Positions 16,236 through 26,300 of a stretch of DNA of 51,688 nt are shown one piece after another (position 1 is the stretch's first letter; the number at the start of each line of letters is the position of its first letter). The DNA lies in contig JAWBOW010000002.1 in the NCBI GenBank assembly GCA_038825775.1, forward strand, positions 1 through 51,688. The letters are read 5' to 3'. The notes under the pieces are model-generated. The model did no database searches. It saw only the letters and a list, made by a program, of their open reading frames with translations, and was not told where the DNA came from. The DNA is from JAWBOW01 sp038825775. Its GTDB lineage: Archaea > Nanobdellota > Nanobdellia > Woesearchaeales > WAPY01. The position numbers were made by a program, and so were the translations under genes.

Positions 16236-17507
16236 TTAGAATGGAAAAACCTCTTTTGGGTTTAGTTTTGAATTTTTATTATGTTCTACTCTGTGGTGTT
16301 CCCTACATTTTGGAGTATAAATATGAGCTTTGTATTCTATATTCGTTCCAACTTGGACAACTTCTTCATTATAATGAGATGGTTTGTAAATTTTTAAGTT
16401 TGGATCATAAGTTAATCTCATCGTCTTTGTTGCTTGATTTAAGCATCCTTCTTCACTGCATTGTGCACTTGATTTGTATATTTTACTTTTAAGAGAGAAA
16501 AGGGTGAACCAATTCCACGGTTCTCCTCTATAATCTGTGTCTAAACCTGAAACAATTACTGCTATTCCTTTATCTAATAGTTTTTCAATTAAAGATTGTA
16601 TTTTTGGTTTTTTAAAGAAAACATAAGAGTCTTTTATCTCGTATGGAGAAAAAATATTTAGTTCTGAAGAATCTTTTTTATAAAATTCTCTAATACCCTT
16701 TTCTATAATTTCTGGTAAAACAACCTTAATTAGTTCTGTCTCTTGAAAGAAATTTATTTCATCTATTCCAACATAATCTATTTTTCTTAGTTTTTCCACT
16801 TTATTGATTAATCTTTCAATCTCTTCAACATTACCTGCAGTATATGCTTCAAAACCATAAGGATCATCATCCTGTCCCCTGATGAATGTCTTTTTATCAT
16901 TAAACCTTTCAACATCTAAGGAGTGTTTAAAAGCAAGAACATTATAACCTTGAGATCTCAAGTTGTTCAGTTTTCTAGCTAGTTTTTGGCTTTTTGAAGA
17001 AAACATACAACCAGTTATTATCTCAAGATTCGGATTTGTGCTTTCTGACAAAACTATAACATTATCTGATTTTGCTATAAGTGCAGGCATTATTGGATAT
17101 GGCATTTCTGAATTTTTAGGAGTTTGATTTCCTGCAATAACAACCCTTTTTCCATGATAAGCTGCACTTTCAAGCAGCAAAATTAAATTTAAATCAGAGA
17201 AATTATGAATTCCATCTATGAATATTTGTTGATACTGAGAAACTTCTGAAATTCTTTCCCCATTGTTTTTTTCTATTTTATAAGCTTTTAAATTATGATA
17301 AATTTCTTCAACAGAAGAAACTATTTTAGCTTTAGAATCATTATATATTTTTTTAGTATTTTCATTTGCAGAATCAAAAGTTGTTTTGTGAACAAATATT
17401 ATGTAAGGAATTTTATTTGTTGCTTGTAATGGGCTAAACTTTTCTCTTAAAGTAGATGTCAAACCAGAACCAGGATCTCCTATTATGGCTTCTAAGCTGC
17501 CTTGCAT
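16236..17507 (-). CDS. tdk: Tandem (duplicated) thymidine kinase, N-terminal copy degenerate
   Basis: The C-terminal half (about residues 160-410) is a type II thymidine kinase: P-loop GCMFSSKS (166-173), DEINFF in place of DEAQFF (249-254), SGLDTDYRGEPW (320-331), and a zinc site of C350, C355, C401 and H404/405. The N-terminal half (1-155) repeats the same layout in degraded form: loop GDPGSGLTST, QIFIDGIHNF and GKRVVIAGNQTP, with no zinc site. An extra ~35 residues separate DEINFF from the next strand of the active copy. Usual TK length is about 190 aa. The first copy may be regulatory or may help oligomerise. The second phosphorylates thymidine to dTMP. Confidence 0.85.
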   Translation of the reverse strand: MQGSLEAIIGDPGSGLTSTLREKFSPLQATNKIPYIIFVHKTTFDSANENTKKIYNDSKAKIVSSVEEIYHNLKAYKIEKNNGERISEVSQYQQIFIDGIHNFSDLNLILLLESAAYHGKRVVIAGNQTPKNSEMPYPIMPALIAKSDNVIVLSESTNPNLEIITGCMFSSKSQKLARKLNNLRSQGYNVLAFKHSLDVERFNDKKTFIRGQDDDPYGFEAYTAGNVEEIERLINKVEKLRKIDYVGIDEINFFQETELIKVVLPEIIEKGIREFYKKDSSELNIFSPYEIKDSYVFFKKPKIQSLIEKLLDKGIAVIVSGLDTDYRGEPWNWFTLFSLKSKIYKSSAQCSEEGCLNQATKTMRLTYDPNLKIYKPSHYNEEVVQVGTNIEYKAHIYTPKCREHHRVEHNKNSKLNPKEVFPF

Positions 17508-17602
17508 TAAAATTTCAAAAATAAAAAAAGAATTTTTAAATTTTTATGTTTTTCAAAATATATTTTTAAAGTAATTTGCTACTAAAGAATAATAAAAACC
17601 AA

Positions 17603-17614
17603 AAGATTTAAATA
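17603..17614 (+). promoter_or_regulatory. TATA box of TrmB-family gene
   Basis: AAGATTTAAATATAGG preceded by a purine BRE (CCAAAA) lies about 100 nt before the TTG start at 17711. The mRNA therefore has a leader of about 75 nt. That leader holds two purine tracts, GAGGGGGTGG (about 17664-17673) and AGGAGGGG (17697-17704). Confidence 0.45.
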
Positions 17615-17710
17615 TAGGTTTATTTTACTCACTGTATAATAGTCAAAATACGGAATGTTATAAGAGGGGGTGGACTATAATTCATTAAAGTAAATTAGGA
17701 GGGGATCATT

Positions 17711-18508
17711 TTGATCGTTCAAAAAGAATTTTTAAACAAACTGAGAGATTTTGGCATAAACAGTTACGAAGCAAAGTTGTGGGTTGCTCTTCTTTCAAGA
17801 GGTGTTTCAACTGCTGGAGAGCTTTCTGACATTGCAAATGTTCCGAGATCTAGAACATACGATGTGTTAGAGAGTTTAGAAAAAAAGGGTTTTATAATAA
17901 TGAAGATAGGTAAGCCTATAAAATATGTTGCTGTTCCTCCAGAAGAAGTTATTGAAAGGGTTAAGAAAAAGATAATAAAAGAAACAGAAGCAAAAACAGA
18001 ACTTCTTGAAAAATTCAAGGAAAGTAAAATCATTGAAGAGTTAAACCAGCTTTATAATACAGGAATAGAATTAGTTGATGTCACAGAACTTTCAGGAGCT
18101 ATAAAGGGGAGAAATAACATTTATAACAAGATAGAAAGCATAATAAAAAATGCAGAGAGTAGTGTAATAATACATACAACAAGTACGGAGTTTATAAAAA
18201 AACTTGATTATTTAAAAAACACATTAAAAAAACTAAAAGAAAAAAATGTAAAGGTAAGGATTGCTGCACCAATAAATAAAGAAAGTTTAGAAACTTTAAA
18301 AGAACTAAAAGATATTGTAGAAGTAAAGAAAGCAAAGACAAATTCAAGATTTGTTGTGGTTGACGGAAAAGAAGTTGTTTTCATGGTTGCAAATGATAAA
18401 GATATTCATCCAACTTATGACGTGGGTATTTGGGTGAGTTCAGAGTTTTTCGCATCAACTTTAGAAAATTATTTTAATTCTGTTTGGAAAGATCTCCCAC
18501 AACCATAA
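17711..18508 (+). CDS. TrmB-family transcriptional regulator
   Basis: A 265-aa regulator with the N-terminal TrmB winged helix (LRDFGINSYEAKLWVALLSRG, ELSDIANVPRSRTYDVLESLEKKGFI; about residues 5-75), a coiled linker (about 85-115) and a C-terminal effector domain containing GRNNIYNKIESIIKNAESSVIIHTT. The C-terminal half resembles the PLD-like/sugar-binding part of TrmB regulators that sense sugars. The TTG start is fixed by the strong ribosome site AGGAGGGG ending 6 nt before it; there is no ATG nearby. It faces away from the thymidine kinase gene and precedes an unknown membrane-anchored protein. Confidence 0.87.
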   Translation: MIVQKEFLNKLRDFGINSYEAKLWVALLSRGVSTAGELSDIANVPRSRTYDVLESLEKKGFIIMKIGKPIKYVAVPPEEVIERVKKKIIKETEAKTELLEKFKESKIIEELNQLYNTGIELVDVTELSGAIKGRNNIYNKIESIIKNAESSVIIHTTSTEFIKKLDYLKNTLKKLKEKNVKVRIAAPINKESLETLKELKDIVEVKKAKTNSRFVVVDGKEVVFMVANDKDIHPTYDVGIWVSSEFFASTLENYFNSVWKDLPQP

Positions 18509-18562
18509 AAAATATAAAAATTTAAAATTAAAAATAATAGAAAATAAAAAAATAAAGTGAAA

Positions 18563-19693
18563 ATGAACAGAGAAGGAAATATTTTTGGGAGCGGTGATTT
18601 TTGTAAAAATTTAAGTAATTATAATATTCCTAATTCTAATGATTCTATTTCTCAACCTCCTGAAGGCACTTGGTTTAATTTTTATGATACTATAAAAGTT
18701 AGAATTCCTGAATTATTAAGGAGAGAAATTGAGGAAAGAAAGAATGGAAAGGATAACAATAAAGAAAGAAAGTTTAATCCATTAAAAAAGTTTGTAAGTT
18801 TTGTAACTCTTATTGTTTTAGGTTATAATTCAATTTCAATTCCAAAAACAACTATTGGAAATAATTTAAAAAGTGGTTTTGTTAATGGTGAAAAAAAAGC
18901 AGAAATTGTTGTTGATAAAAAAAATCCTTATTCGTTTAGTGGTGAGGGATTGTATAATATTTTAAATTTAGATTCTAGTAATAAGTATGAAATTTTGGAT
19001 TTTGAAAATTTAGAGAAGAAAATTGAAGAGGTTTACGCAAAGGATGTTTTAAGCTATGGTTCAAATGATAAAAAAGTATTAGTCAGAAAGGATTTTAATA
19101 ATAATTATTTCTTAAAAGATTTGTCTTCAAAAAAGGAAATTCCTCTTGAATTAAAAAATGAAACAGTTAATGATATTTATGTTGGAGAAAAAATATATTT
19201 AAGCACAAAAGAAAACAACAGTGATTTTTCAAAAATAATTTTTTATGATAAAAATTTGAACAAGAAAGGAAATTTAAGATTTTACACTGGGAAGAGTTCT
19301 ATAAGAGATTTTGAAGTTAAAGAAAACAAAAAAGGCATTGAAAGTATTTTAATCACCCTTGATAATAACCAAGTTAGAAGAATAGTTAGGGAAAAAGAAA
19401 AATATGTTTTTAAGGAAATTTGGAATTTGAATTATTTAAAAAATGATGTTTTAACTTGTGCAACAGAAGTTGGTTCTTACATAATGTTTGGAACTGAAAA
19501 TGGAAAGATTGGTTTTTACAAGAAAAACAATCCTGAGGAAGTGTATTTTTTAAAATTGAAAGAAGAAGATAATTTTGCTGTTAAAGAATTAAAAATAAAA
19601 AGTATTAAATATGATGAAAAAACTAAAAGAGCGATTGTTGATTTTTCTGCTGTAAGGAGTTATGGGGTTGTTGATTATAGTGTAAAACTCTAA
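18563..19693 (+). CDS. Membrane-anchored hypothetical protein, 376 aa
   Basis: I do not recognise this protein. About 70 N-terminal residues, rich in Asn and charged residues, precede one TM segment (KKFVSFVTLIVLGYNSISI, about 76-94). An extracytoplasmic part of about 280 residues follows, made of repeated beta-rich units (for example KIIFYDKNLNKKGNLRFY, YIMFGTENGKIGFYKK), consistent with a beta-propeller-like fold. An in-frame GTG lies 6 nt upstream of the ATG used here. It lies between the TrmB-type regulator and the AT-rich orc1 intergenic region, with no other gene linked to it. Confidence 0.7.
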   Translation: MNREGNIFGSGDFCKNLSNYNIPNSNDSISQPPEGTWFNFYDTIKVRIPELLRREIEERKNGKDNNKERKFNPLKKFVSFVTLIVLGYNSISIPKTTIGNNLKSGFVNGEKKAEIVVDKKNPYSFSGEGLYNILNLDSSNKYEILDFENLEKKIEEVYAKDVLSYGSNDKKVLVRKDFNNNYFLKDLSSKKEIPLELKNETVNDIYVGEKIYLSTKENNSDFSKIIFYDKNLNKKGNLRFYTGKSSIRDFEVKENKKGIESILITLDNNQVRRIVREKEKYVFKEIWNLNYLKNDVLTCATEVGSYIMFGTENGKIGFYKKNNPEEVYFLKLKEEDNFAVKELKIKSIKYDEKTKRAIVDFSAVRSYGVVDYSVKL

Positions 19694-19794
19694 TTTTTTG
19701 TTTTTTGTTTTAAAAGTTTTTTATTACAAATTATGTTTTATTTTCTTCCAAATTTTTTTATATTTGATTTTTTAATGTTAACTTTAGTAAGAAG

Positions 19795-19813
19795 ACTCAC
19801 ACACCTTTATTTC
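19795..19813 (-). repeat. Inverted box 1 (possible Orc1-binding element)
   Basis: On the minus strand it reads GAAATAAAGGTGTGTGAGT. It matches box 2 at 20359-20377 in opposite orientation at 16 of 19 positions. The upstream flank AAAC on the minus strand and the GG core vaguely resemble the ORB G-string. Confidence 0.45.
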
Positions 19814-20358
19814 GTTTAGAAATTTAAAAATGAGAATAAATTTTAAGTTTTTGTTTTGTTTGTTTTTTGTGTTTGTATATTTTTGTTTTATTATTCTCTT
19901 TTAATCATTTGTTTTCATTTGTTTTTAATTAATTTTTTTGATTTTAATATTCTGCTTATGACACATTTTTATTATTGGACACATTTTTATTTTTGTTTTG
20001 TTTTTAGTTTTTGTTTTTTTAGTTAGCATTTTTATCTTTTATTTTATTAATATTAGTTTAATTATTTTCGATATTGAAAATAAATAATTTCAAAATTTAA
20101 TATAACACTTAAATTTTTATTTTCTTATTTCAACTTAAAACACAAAAATACAAAAAAGAAAACATAAGAAAATTCAAAAAATATTTTTAAAGAATTTAAA
20201 GAATTTGATCAGGTTTTTTATTTTTTTATTTTAATATTTGTTTAAAAATATATTTTTAAATTAATATTTTATAAAATAGTTTTTATTTTATATATTTTTT
20301 TAATATTTTTATTTTTTTATTTTTGATTTAAGGTTATTTAAACTCTAAAACTCCATAA

Positions 20359-20377
20359 GAAATGAAGGTGTAAGAGT
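20359..20377 (+). repeat. Inverted box 2 (possible Orc1-binding element)
   Basis: On the plus strand it reads GAAATGAAGGTGTAAGAGT, the partner of the 19795 box in inverse orientation. It is about 100 nt before the orc1 start, too far to act as a ribosome site. Confidence 0.45.
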
Positions 20378-20442
20378 TATTTCTTTTGCAAAATCTTTTT
20401 TCTTTTATTCAATATTAAAATATAACTAAACAAAAAAATAAA

Positions 20443-20454
20443 TATTTAAATATT
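20443..20454 (+). promoter_or_regulatory. TATA box of orc1/cdc6
   Basis: TATTTAAATATT is centred about 27 nt before the ATG at 20476, implying a leaderless orc1 mRNA and supporting this start over the in-frame TTG at 20467. Confidence 0.55.
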
Positions 20455-20475
20455 TGCTTATTTCTTTTGGAGAAC

Positions 20476-21684
20476 ATGGAAAAAAACATGGTTAGTTTTT
20501 TTGAAAAGTTCCTGACAAAAGACTCAATATTCTTAGATAAAAAGGTTTTACAAGCAAATTATACTCCAAATAAGATATTACATAGAGAACAAGAGATTGA
20601 ACAGATTGCACAAGTTTTAGCACCAGCACTTAGGCGTGAAAAACCATCAAACTTGTTCATATATGGAAAAACAGGAACTGGAAAAACGGTTTGTGTTAAA
20701 TACACAACCAATAATATTTTAGAAGTTGCTTCTAAAAATAAGATTCCTTTAAGAATAGTTTATATTAATTGCAAACTAAAAAGAGTTGCAGACACAGAAT
20801 ATAGACTAATAGCACAACTTGCAACAGAGTTTGGAAAAGCAATACCAGCAACAGGGCTTCCAACAGATGAAGTTTATAAAATATTTTTTAACGCTTTAGA
20901 TTCAAAAGAACAAATTATAATTTTAGTCTTGGACGAAATTGATCAATTAGCAAAAAAAGCAGGAGACGCAATACTTTATAATTTAACAAGAATAAACGAA
21001 GAGTTAAACAGAGCACAACTATCTATTGTTGGAATTTCAAACGATTTAGTTTTTGTGGATAATTTAGATCCAAGAGTAAAAAGTTCACTTTCAGAAGAAG
21101 AAATTTTGTTCCCACCATACAATGCCTTACAAATACAAGACATACTTTATGAAAGAGCAAAAAAAGCATTCAAAAAGGACGCTTTAGGAGAAGGAGTTAT
21201 TGAAAAGTGTGCTGCTTATGCAGCAAGAGAACACGGAGATGCAAGAAGAGCATTAGAACTCTTAAGAGTTGCAGCAGAGATAGCTGAGAGAAAAGGGCTT
21301 TCAAAAGTTTCATTAAACCACATAGACGAAGCAGAAGAGAAGATTGAAAGAGAAAGAATTTTAGATGCCGTTCAAACACAACCAAAACAATTCCAAGTTG
21401 TTTTGTATTCTGTTTTAAAACTATCAGAAAAGAACAAACCAATAATATTTACAGGAGAAATTTATGATTTCTATAAAAGTTTGTGTGATAAAATAAATTT
21501 AAGACCTTTAACACAAAGAAGAGTTTCTGATGTTTTAGCAGAACTTGATATGCTTGGAATAATAAATGCTAAAGTTATCTCAAAAGGAAGGTATGGTAGA
21601 ACAAGAGAGATAACACTTTCAACATCTCACGAAATAACAAACAAACTAAAAGAATTACTTGAAAAAGAATTAGAAATTTCTTAA
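20476..21684 (+). CDS. cdc6: Origin recognition protein Orc1/Cdc6
   Basis: Orc1/Cdc6 binds origin boxes and loads MCM. From the ATG the protein is 402 aa: AAA+ domain with Walker A GKTGTGKT (about residues 63-70), Walker B LVLDEIDQL, sensor 1 VGISND, sensor 2 GDARRALELLR, and a C-terminal winged helix (about 320-400) with LRPLTQRRVSDVLAELDMLGII. It starts at an ATG 27 nt after a TATA box. DP1 follows after 30 nt and DP2 next, so initiator and replicative polymerase are probably co-expressed. Confidence 0.96.
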   Translation: MEKNMVSFFEKFLTKDSIFLDKKVLQANYTPNKILHREQEIEQIAQVLAPALRREKPSNLFIYGKTGTGKTVCVKYTTNNILEVASKNKIPLRIVYINCKLKRVADTEYRLIAQLATEFGKAIPATGLPTDEVYKIFFNALDSKEQIIILVLDEIDQLAKKAGDAILYNLTRINEELNRAQLSIVGISNDLVFVDNLDPRVKSSLSEEEILFPPYNALQIQDILYERAKKAFKKDALGEGVIEKCAAYAAREHGDARRALELLRVAAEIAERKGLSKVSLNHIDEAEEKIERERILDAVQTQPKQFQVVLYSVLKLSEKNKPIIFTGEIYDFYKSLCDKINLRPLTQRRVSDVLAELDMLGIINAKVISKGRYGRTREITLSTSHEITNKLKELLEKELEIS

Positions 21685-21714
21685 TTTATTTTTTTCTAAT
21701 CTTTGAGGTAAAAA

Positions 21715-23268
21715 ATGGATGAGGAAACTAAAAGGATAATTCAAAAGTTTGCTATGAGAAATGTTTTGGTAAGTCCTGACGCTATTGAAAGGATTAAAGA
21801 ATTAAATGAAGATTTGATCGAAGAAATTTTAAGACAAAATATTGTAGTTATTGATTTAGATACTATAGAATTGTTCAAAAAAAATAAAAAAATAAATTTG
21901 GAAGAATTTGAAAGGGCAAAATCAATAAAGCAAAAGTTTGGGGAGGAAAAACTCTACAAATCATTTTTTGAAGATAAAGAATGTAATAAAGAAAATGTGA
22001 AAGAAATAAATGGTTACACTGTTAAGATTGTCAAAAATTATTGTGAAAACGCAAGTAAGAAAAAAACAGAAGATTTTGTTAATTATTACCTAAGCAGGTA
22101 TAAAGTATTGTCTTCAATTCTTGAAAAGAATATTGAGTTAAAAGATCTTACAACAATAAGAAAAGCTAAGGAAAAAAGGGATGGTGGAGATTTAAGCATA
22201 ATTGGAATGGTTTATGACAAAACAATAACAAAAACAAACAAAGTACAATTAGTTCTTGAAGACCCAACGGGAATGATTAGTGTTTTTGTGAGTGATTCAA
22301 ACAAAGAAGTGTATGAAAAATCATTAGACATAGTTACTGACGAGGTTATTGGTGTTTTTGGAAATGTAAAAGGAAATGTGCTTTTTGCAAAAGAAATATT
22401 TTTTCCAGAAATTCCTATAAGTGAAAAATTAAAATCAGAAGATGAAGTTTATGCTGTTTTTTTATCAGATTTTCATGTAGGTTCGAACAAGTTCATGCCT
22501 GAAGAACTAAATAAATTTTTGAGTTGGATAAACTCTGATTTGGGAGATGAAAATCAGAGAAGAATTGCACAACTTACAAAGTATGTTTTTATTATGGGTG
22601 ATTTGGTTGATGGTGTTGGTATTTATCCAGGACAGGAGAAAGAGTTAGTTGTGAAGGATATTTATAAGCAGTATGAAGAATTTGTTTCTTTAATTTCAAA
22701 AATTCCAAAGGACAAGCACATAATAATAATTCCAGGAAATCACGATGCAGTTAGAATCTCTGAGCCACAACCACCAATTCCAAAAAAATTTATTCCTAAA
22801 ATTTATGAGATGGAAAATGTTACTTTACTAAGTAATCCAAGTTTAGTTAATATTCACAGCTCTGGAAACTTTAAGGGTTTTGATGTTTTGTTATATCACG
22901 GTTTCAGTTTTGATTATTATGTCGCGAATGTTAATTCAATAAGATTAAAAGGAGGTTATGATAGGGCTGATTTGGTAATTAAATTTTTGTTGCAAAGAAG
23001 ACACTTAGCACCAACTTATACTTCAACAATATTTTCTCCAGAATACGATGAGGATCCTTTGGTTATAAGTAAAATCCCACAAATTATAGCAACAGGTCAC
23101 ATTCATAAATGTTCAATTTCAGATTATAGAGGAACAACTTTAATCTCAGGAAGTTGTTGGCAATTAAAAACATCATTTCAAGAGAAGATGGGGCATCATC
23201 CAGAGCCAGGAAGGGTTCCATTAATAAACTTGAACACTAGAGAATACAAAATATTAAAATTCAATTAA
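21715..23268 (+). CDS. polB: DNA polymerase D small subunit (DP1)
   Basis: DP1 is the proofreading exonuclease subunit of the archaeal replicative polymerase PolD. The 517-aa protein has an N-terminal helical part, an OB fold (about 150-235; VQLVLEDPTGMISVFV), and a calcineurin-like phosphoesterase domain with all metal-site motifs: LSDFHVGS, MGDLVDG, PGNHDAVR, YHGFSFDYY and TGHIHKC. The residues needed for 3'-5' exonuclease activity therefore appear intact, unlike the eukaryotic B-subunits. Ribosome site GAGGT is 7 nt upstream of the ATG. Confidence 0.96.
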   Translation: MDEETKRIIQKFAMRNVLVSPDAIERIKELNEDLIEEILRQNIVVIDLDTIELFKKNKKINLEEFERAKSIKQKFGEEKLYKSFFEDKECNKENVKEINGYTVKIVKNYCENASKKKTEDFVNYYLSRYKVLSSILEKNIELKDLTTIRKAKEKRDGGDLSIIGMVYDKTITKTNKVQLVLEDPTGMISVFVSDSNKEVYEKSLDIVTDEVIGVFGNVKGNVLFAKEIFFPEIPISEKLKSEDEVYAVFLSDFHVGSNKFMPEELNKFLSWINSDLGDENQRRIAQLTKYVFIMGDLVDGVGIYPGQEKELVVKDIYKQYEEFVSLISKIPKDKHIIIIPGNHDAVRISEPQPPIPKKFIPKIYEMENVTLLSNPSLVNIHSSGNFKGFDVLLYHGFSFDYYVANVNSIRLKGGYDRADLVIKFLLQRRHLAPTYTSTIFSPEYDEDPLVISKIPQIIATGHIHKCSISDYRGTTLISGSCWQLKTSFQEKMGHHPEPGRVPLINLNTREYKILKFN

Positions 23269-23324
23269 TTTTTTCAATTTAAAAATTTTAAAAAAATTTT
23301 ACATGATCTCAAAAGAGGTTTTTT

Positions 23325-26300
23325 ATGGTTGAAGCGACAAAAGAAATGCAAAATTATTTTGAATGCTTAACAAAAGAAGTTGCAAGAGTTTATGATGTTG
23401 CACAAAAGGCAAGAAGCTTAGGTTATGATCCTGAAAGAAAGGTTGATATTGCAATTGCAAAGAATATGGGAGAAAGAGTGGAAGGTTTAATTTCAAGCGT
23501 TGCACCACAACTACTGAATTCAGGAGTTACAAAAAGAATATTAGAATTAGAAAAAAAGTATGGAGTTCTTGATTGGAGGGTTGCACTTGTTATTGCAGAA
23601 GAAGTTGCAAAACAAAAATTCTGCAAGTTCAATGATTTGAAAGAAGCAATGGAGGTTGGAATAAGAACTGGTTTTGCATATGTTACTTTAGGAGTTGTTT
23701 CAGCACCATTAGAAGGATTTGTAGAGTTAAACATTAAAAAAAGAATGGACGGTAAGGATTATGTTGCAATTAAATTTGCAAGTCCAGTAAGAGGGGCTGG
23801 TGGAACAGCAGCAGCTTTTTGTGTGGTAATAGCAGATTATATAAGAAAGATTTTTGGTTTTGAAAGTTATGATCCAACAGAAAAAGAAATAAATCGTTTT
23901 GTTACAGAACTTTTTGATTATGACGAAAGAGTAACTAACCTACAATACAGGCCTACAAAAGAAGAAATACAATTCTTAGCTTCAAACATTCCTGTTGAAA
24001 TTGATGGAGACCCAACAGAAAAAATAGAGGTGTCAAATTATAAGGACTTAGAAAGAATAAGCACGAATAGGATAAGGGGTGGTTTTTGCTTAGTGGTTTC
24101 GATGGTTGCTTTAAAAGCTCCAAAACTTTGGAAAGAACTAAAAGTTTGGGGTTCTGATTTTAATCTTGATTGGAGTTTTTTAGAAGAATTTCTAAAAATA
24201 CAAAAAATAAAAAAAGCAGCAGCAGAAGACACTGAAATTTTAAACTTAAAAATAACGCCTGATTATACTTTTATAGCAGATCTTGTTGGTGGTAGACCAG
24301 TGCTTTCTTTTCCAATGGCATCAGGAGGTTTTAGATTAAGATTGGGAAGGTCAAGAACTAGTGGTTTTTCAGCAGTTTCTTTGAGCCCAATAACAATGGA
24401 AGTTTTAGAAAATTATATAGCAGTAGGAACTCAACTAAAACTTGAGAGGCCTGGAAAAGCAGCAGCGATAAGTTCTTGCGATTCAATAGAAGGTCCAATA
24501 GTAAGATTAAAGGATGGAACTTTATTAAAACTTGAGAGTATTTCAGAAGCTAAAAAATTAAAACAAGACATAGAAAAGATAATTTATTTAGGAGATATCC
24601 TAATTAGTTATGGCGATTTTCTTGACAGGGCTCACAAATTAGTTCCTTTAGGTTATTGTGAAGAATGGTATATTAAAGAATTAGAATCAAGTGTTGTTGA
24701 GCATTTTGGAAGTTTAGATTTTGAAAAAACAGCTTATATTTTAGAAGAAGATTCAGAAATAATAATAAATCTTTTTAAGAATCCCTTCAAAACAAAAATA
24801 AGCTCAGAATTAGCATTTAAAATTTCAAAAACATTTAATGTTCCATTACACCCACATTATACTTATTATTGGACTCAAATATCAAAAGAAGATTTTATTA
24901 TTTTAATTCAAAGTTTTGAAAGAGCAAAGATTGAAAACAACAAAATAGTATTTCCTTTAGAAAAAAAACTCAAAAACGTTCTCGAAATTTTAGGAATACC
25001 TCATAAAAAAATACAAAATGAATTCATAGTTATAGAACCAAATGATGGAAGAGCACTATTAGAAACTTTAGGTCTAAATGAAAAGGAATTTAATTCTAAA
25101 ATAAAAGATTATGTTTTTGAGATCTCAAAAAATTCTGAATTTAACATTCTCTCTTTCTTAAAAGAAAAATCAGGGATTAAAATAATGGATAAGGCAGGAA
25201 CTTTTATTGGTGCAAGAATGGGAAGACCTGAAAAAGCCAAGATGAGGGTTTTGGTAGGAAGCCCAAATGTTTTGTTCCCTGTTGGAGATCAAGGCGGTAA
25301 GATGAGGTCTTTTCAAGCAGCATTGGAGGAGGGTTTTATCGAAGCAGAATTTCCACTATACTTTTGCACAAATTGTAACAAAAAAACAATATATCCAATC
25401 TGTGAGGTTTGTAACAAAAAGACAATAAGAATGTTTTATTGTAGTGTTTGTGGAGAAATAAGCCAACCGTGTAAGCATAATAACTTAAAAACATACAGTA
25501 TGCAGAGAATAGATATAAAACATTATTTTAAAAAAGCACTTGAAAGATTAGACACAGAAATATATCCTGACTTAATAAAAGGGGTTAGAGGAACAAATAA
25601 TAAGGATCATGTTATGGAAAACTTATGTAAGGGAATACTTAGAGCAAAATATGGGCTTTGTGTGAACAAGGACGGAACAATAAGGTATGATATGACCGAA
25701 CTTCCAATAACACACTTTAAACCAATAGAGATTGGAACGCCAGTTGAAAAACTTAGAGAATTAGGATACGAAAAAGATATTTATGGAAGAAAACTAGTGA
25801 GTGAAGAACAAATTTTAGAGTTAAAACCACAAGACATAATAATTCCTAAGGAAAAATATACTGACGAGCCAGCAGACATAATTCTTTTCAAAGTTTCAAA
25901 ATTTATTGACGAACTCTTAGAAAAATTCTATAAACTAAAACCTTTTTATAACTTAAATTCTCCACAAGACTTAGTAGGACATTTAGTTATTGGATTAGCA
26001 CCTCACACTTCAGCAGGTATAGTTTGTAGGATAATTGGGTTTTCAAAAATACAAGCAATACTAGCTCATCCTTTATGTCACGCTGCAATGAGGCGTGATT
26101 GTGATGGGGACGAAACATCGATAATGTTACTTATGGACGGGTTTTTGAATTTTTCAAGACAATTCCTACCTGATAAGAGGGGAAGCAGAACAATGGATAG
26201 TCCTCTTGTTTTAACAGAAATTATTGTGCCTTCAGAAGTTGATGATATGGTTTATAAGATGGATGTAGTTGAAAGTTATCCTCTAGAACTTTACTATGAA

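Larger units (their letters stand above)
19694..20475. other. AT-rich intergenic region upstream of orc1; candidate replication origin
   Basis: About 780 nt without a gene. The plus strand is T-rich to about 20130, then A-rich to about 20200, then mixed AT with ATATTTTT tracts to 20340. An imperfect inverted repeat pair flanks most of it: ACTCACACACCTTTATTTC at 19795-19813 and, on the opposite strand, ACTCTTACACCTTCATTTC at 20359-20377 (16 of 19 identical). A 13-14-nt direct repeat, GACACATTTTTATT, occurs at 19960 and 19978. The position beside orc1/cdc6, the inverted boxes and the easily melted core fit an archaeal origin. The boxes lack the classic ORB dyad, so this is inference. Confidence 0.5.

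Noticed and set aside
19694..20475. Protein-coding gene in the AT-rich gap
   Set aside because: Stops occur frequently in all frames and no frame shows protein-like composition.
23423..23734. Long minus-strand open frames inside DP2 (also 24038-24232 and 26393-26878)
   Set aside because: They are antisense frames of a well-supported gene, with low-complexity Phe/Ser/Leu-rich translations and no motif.
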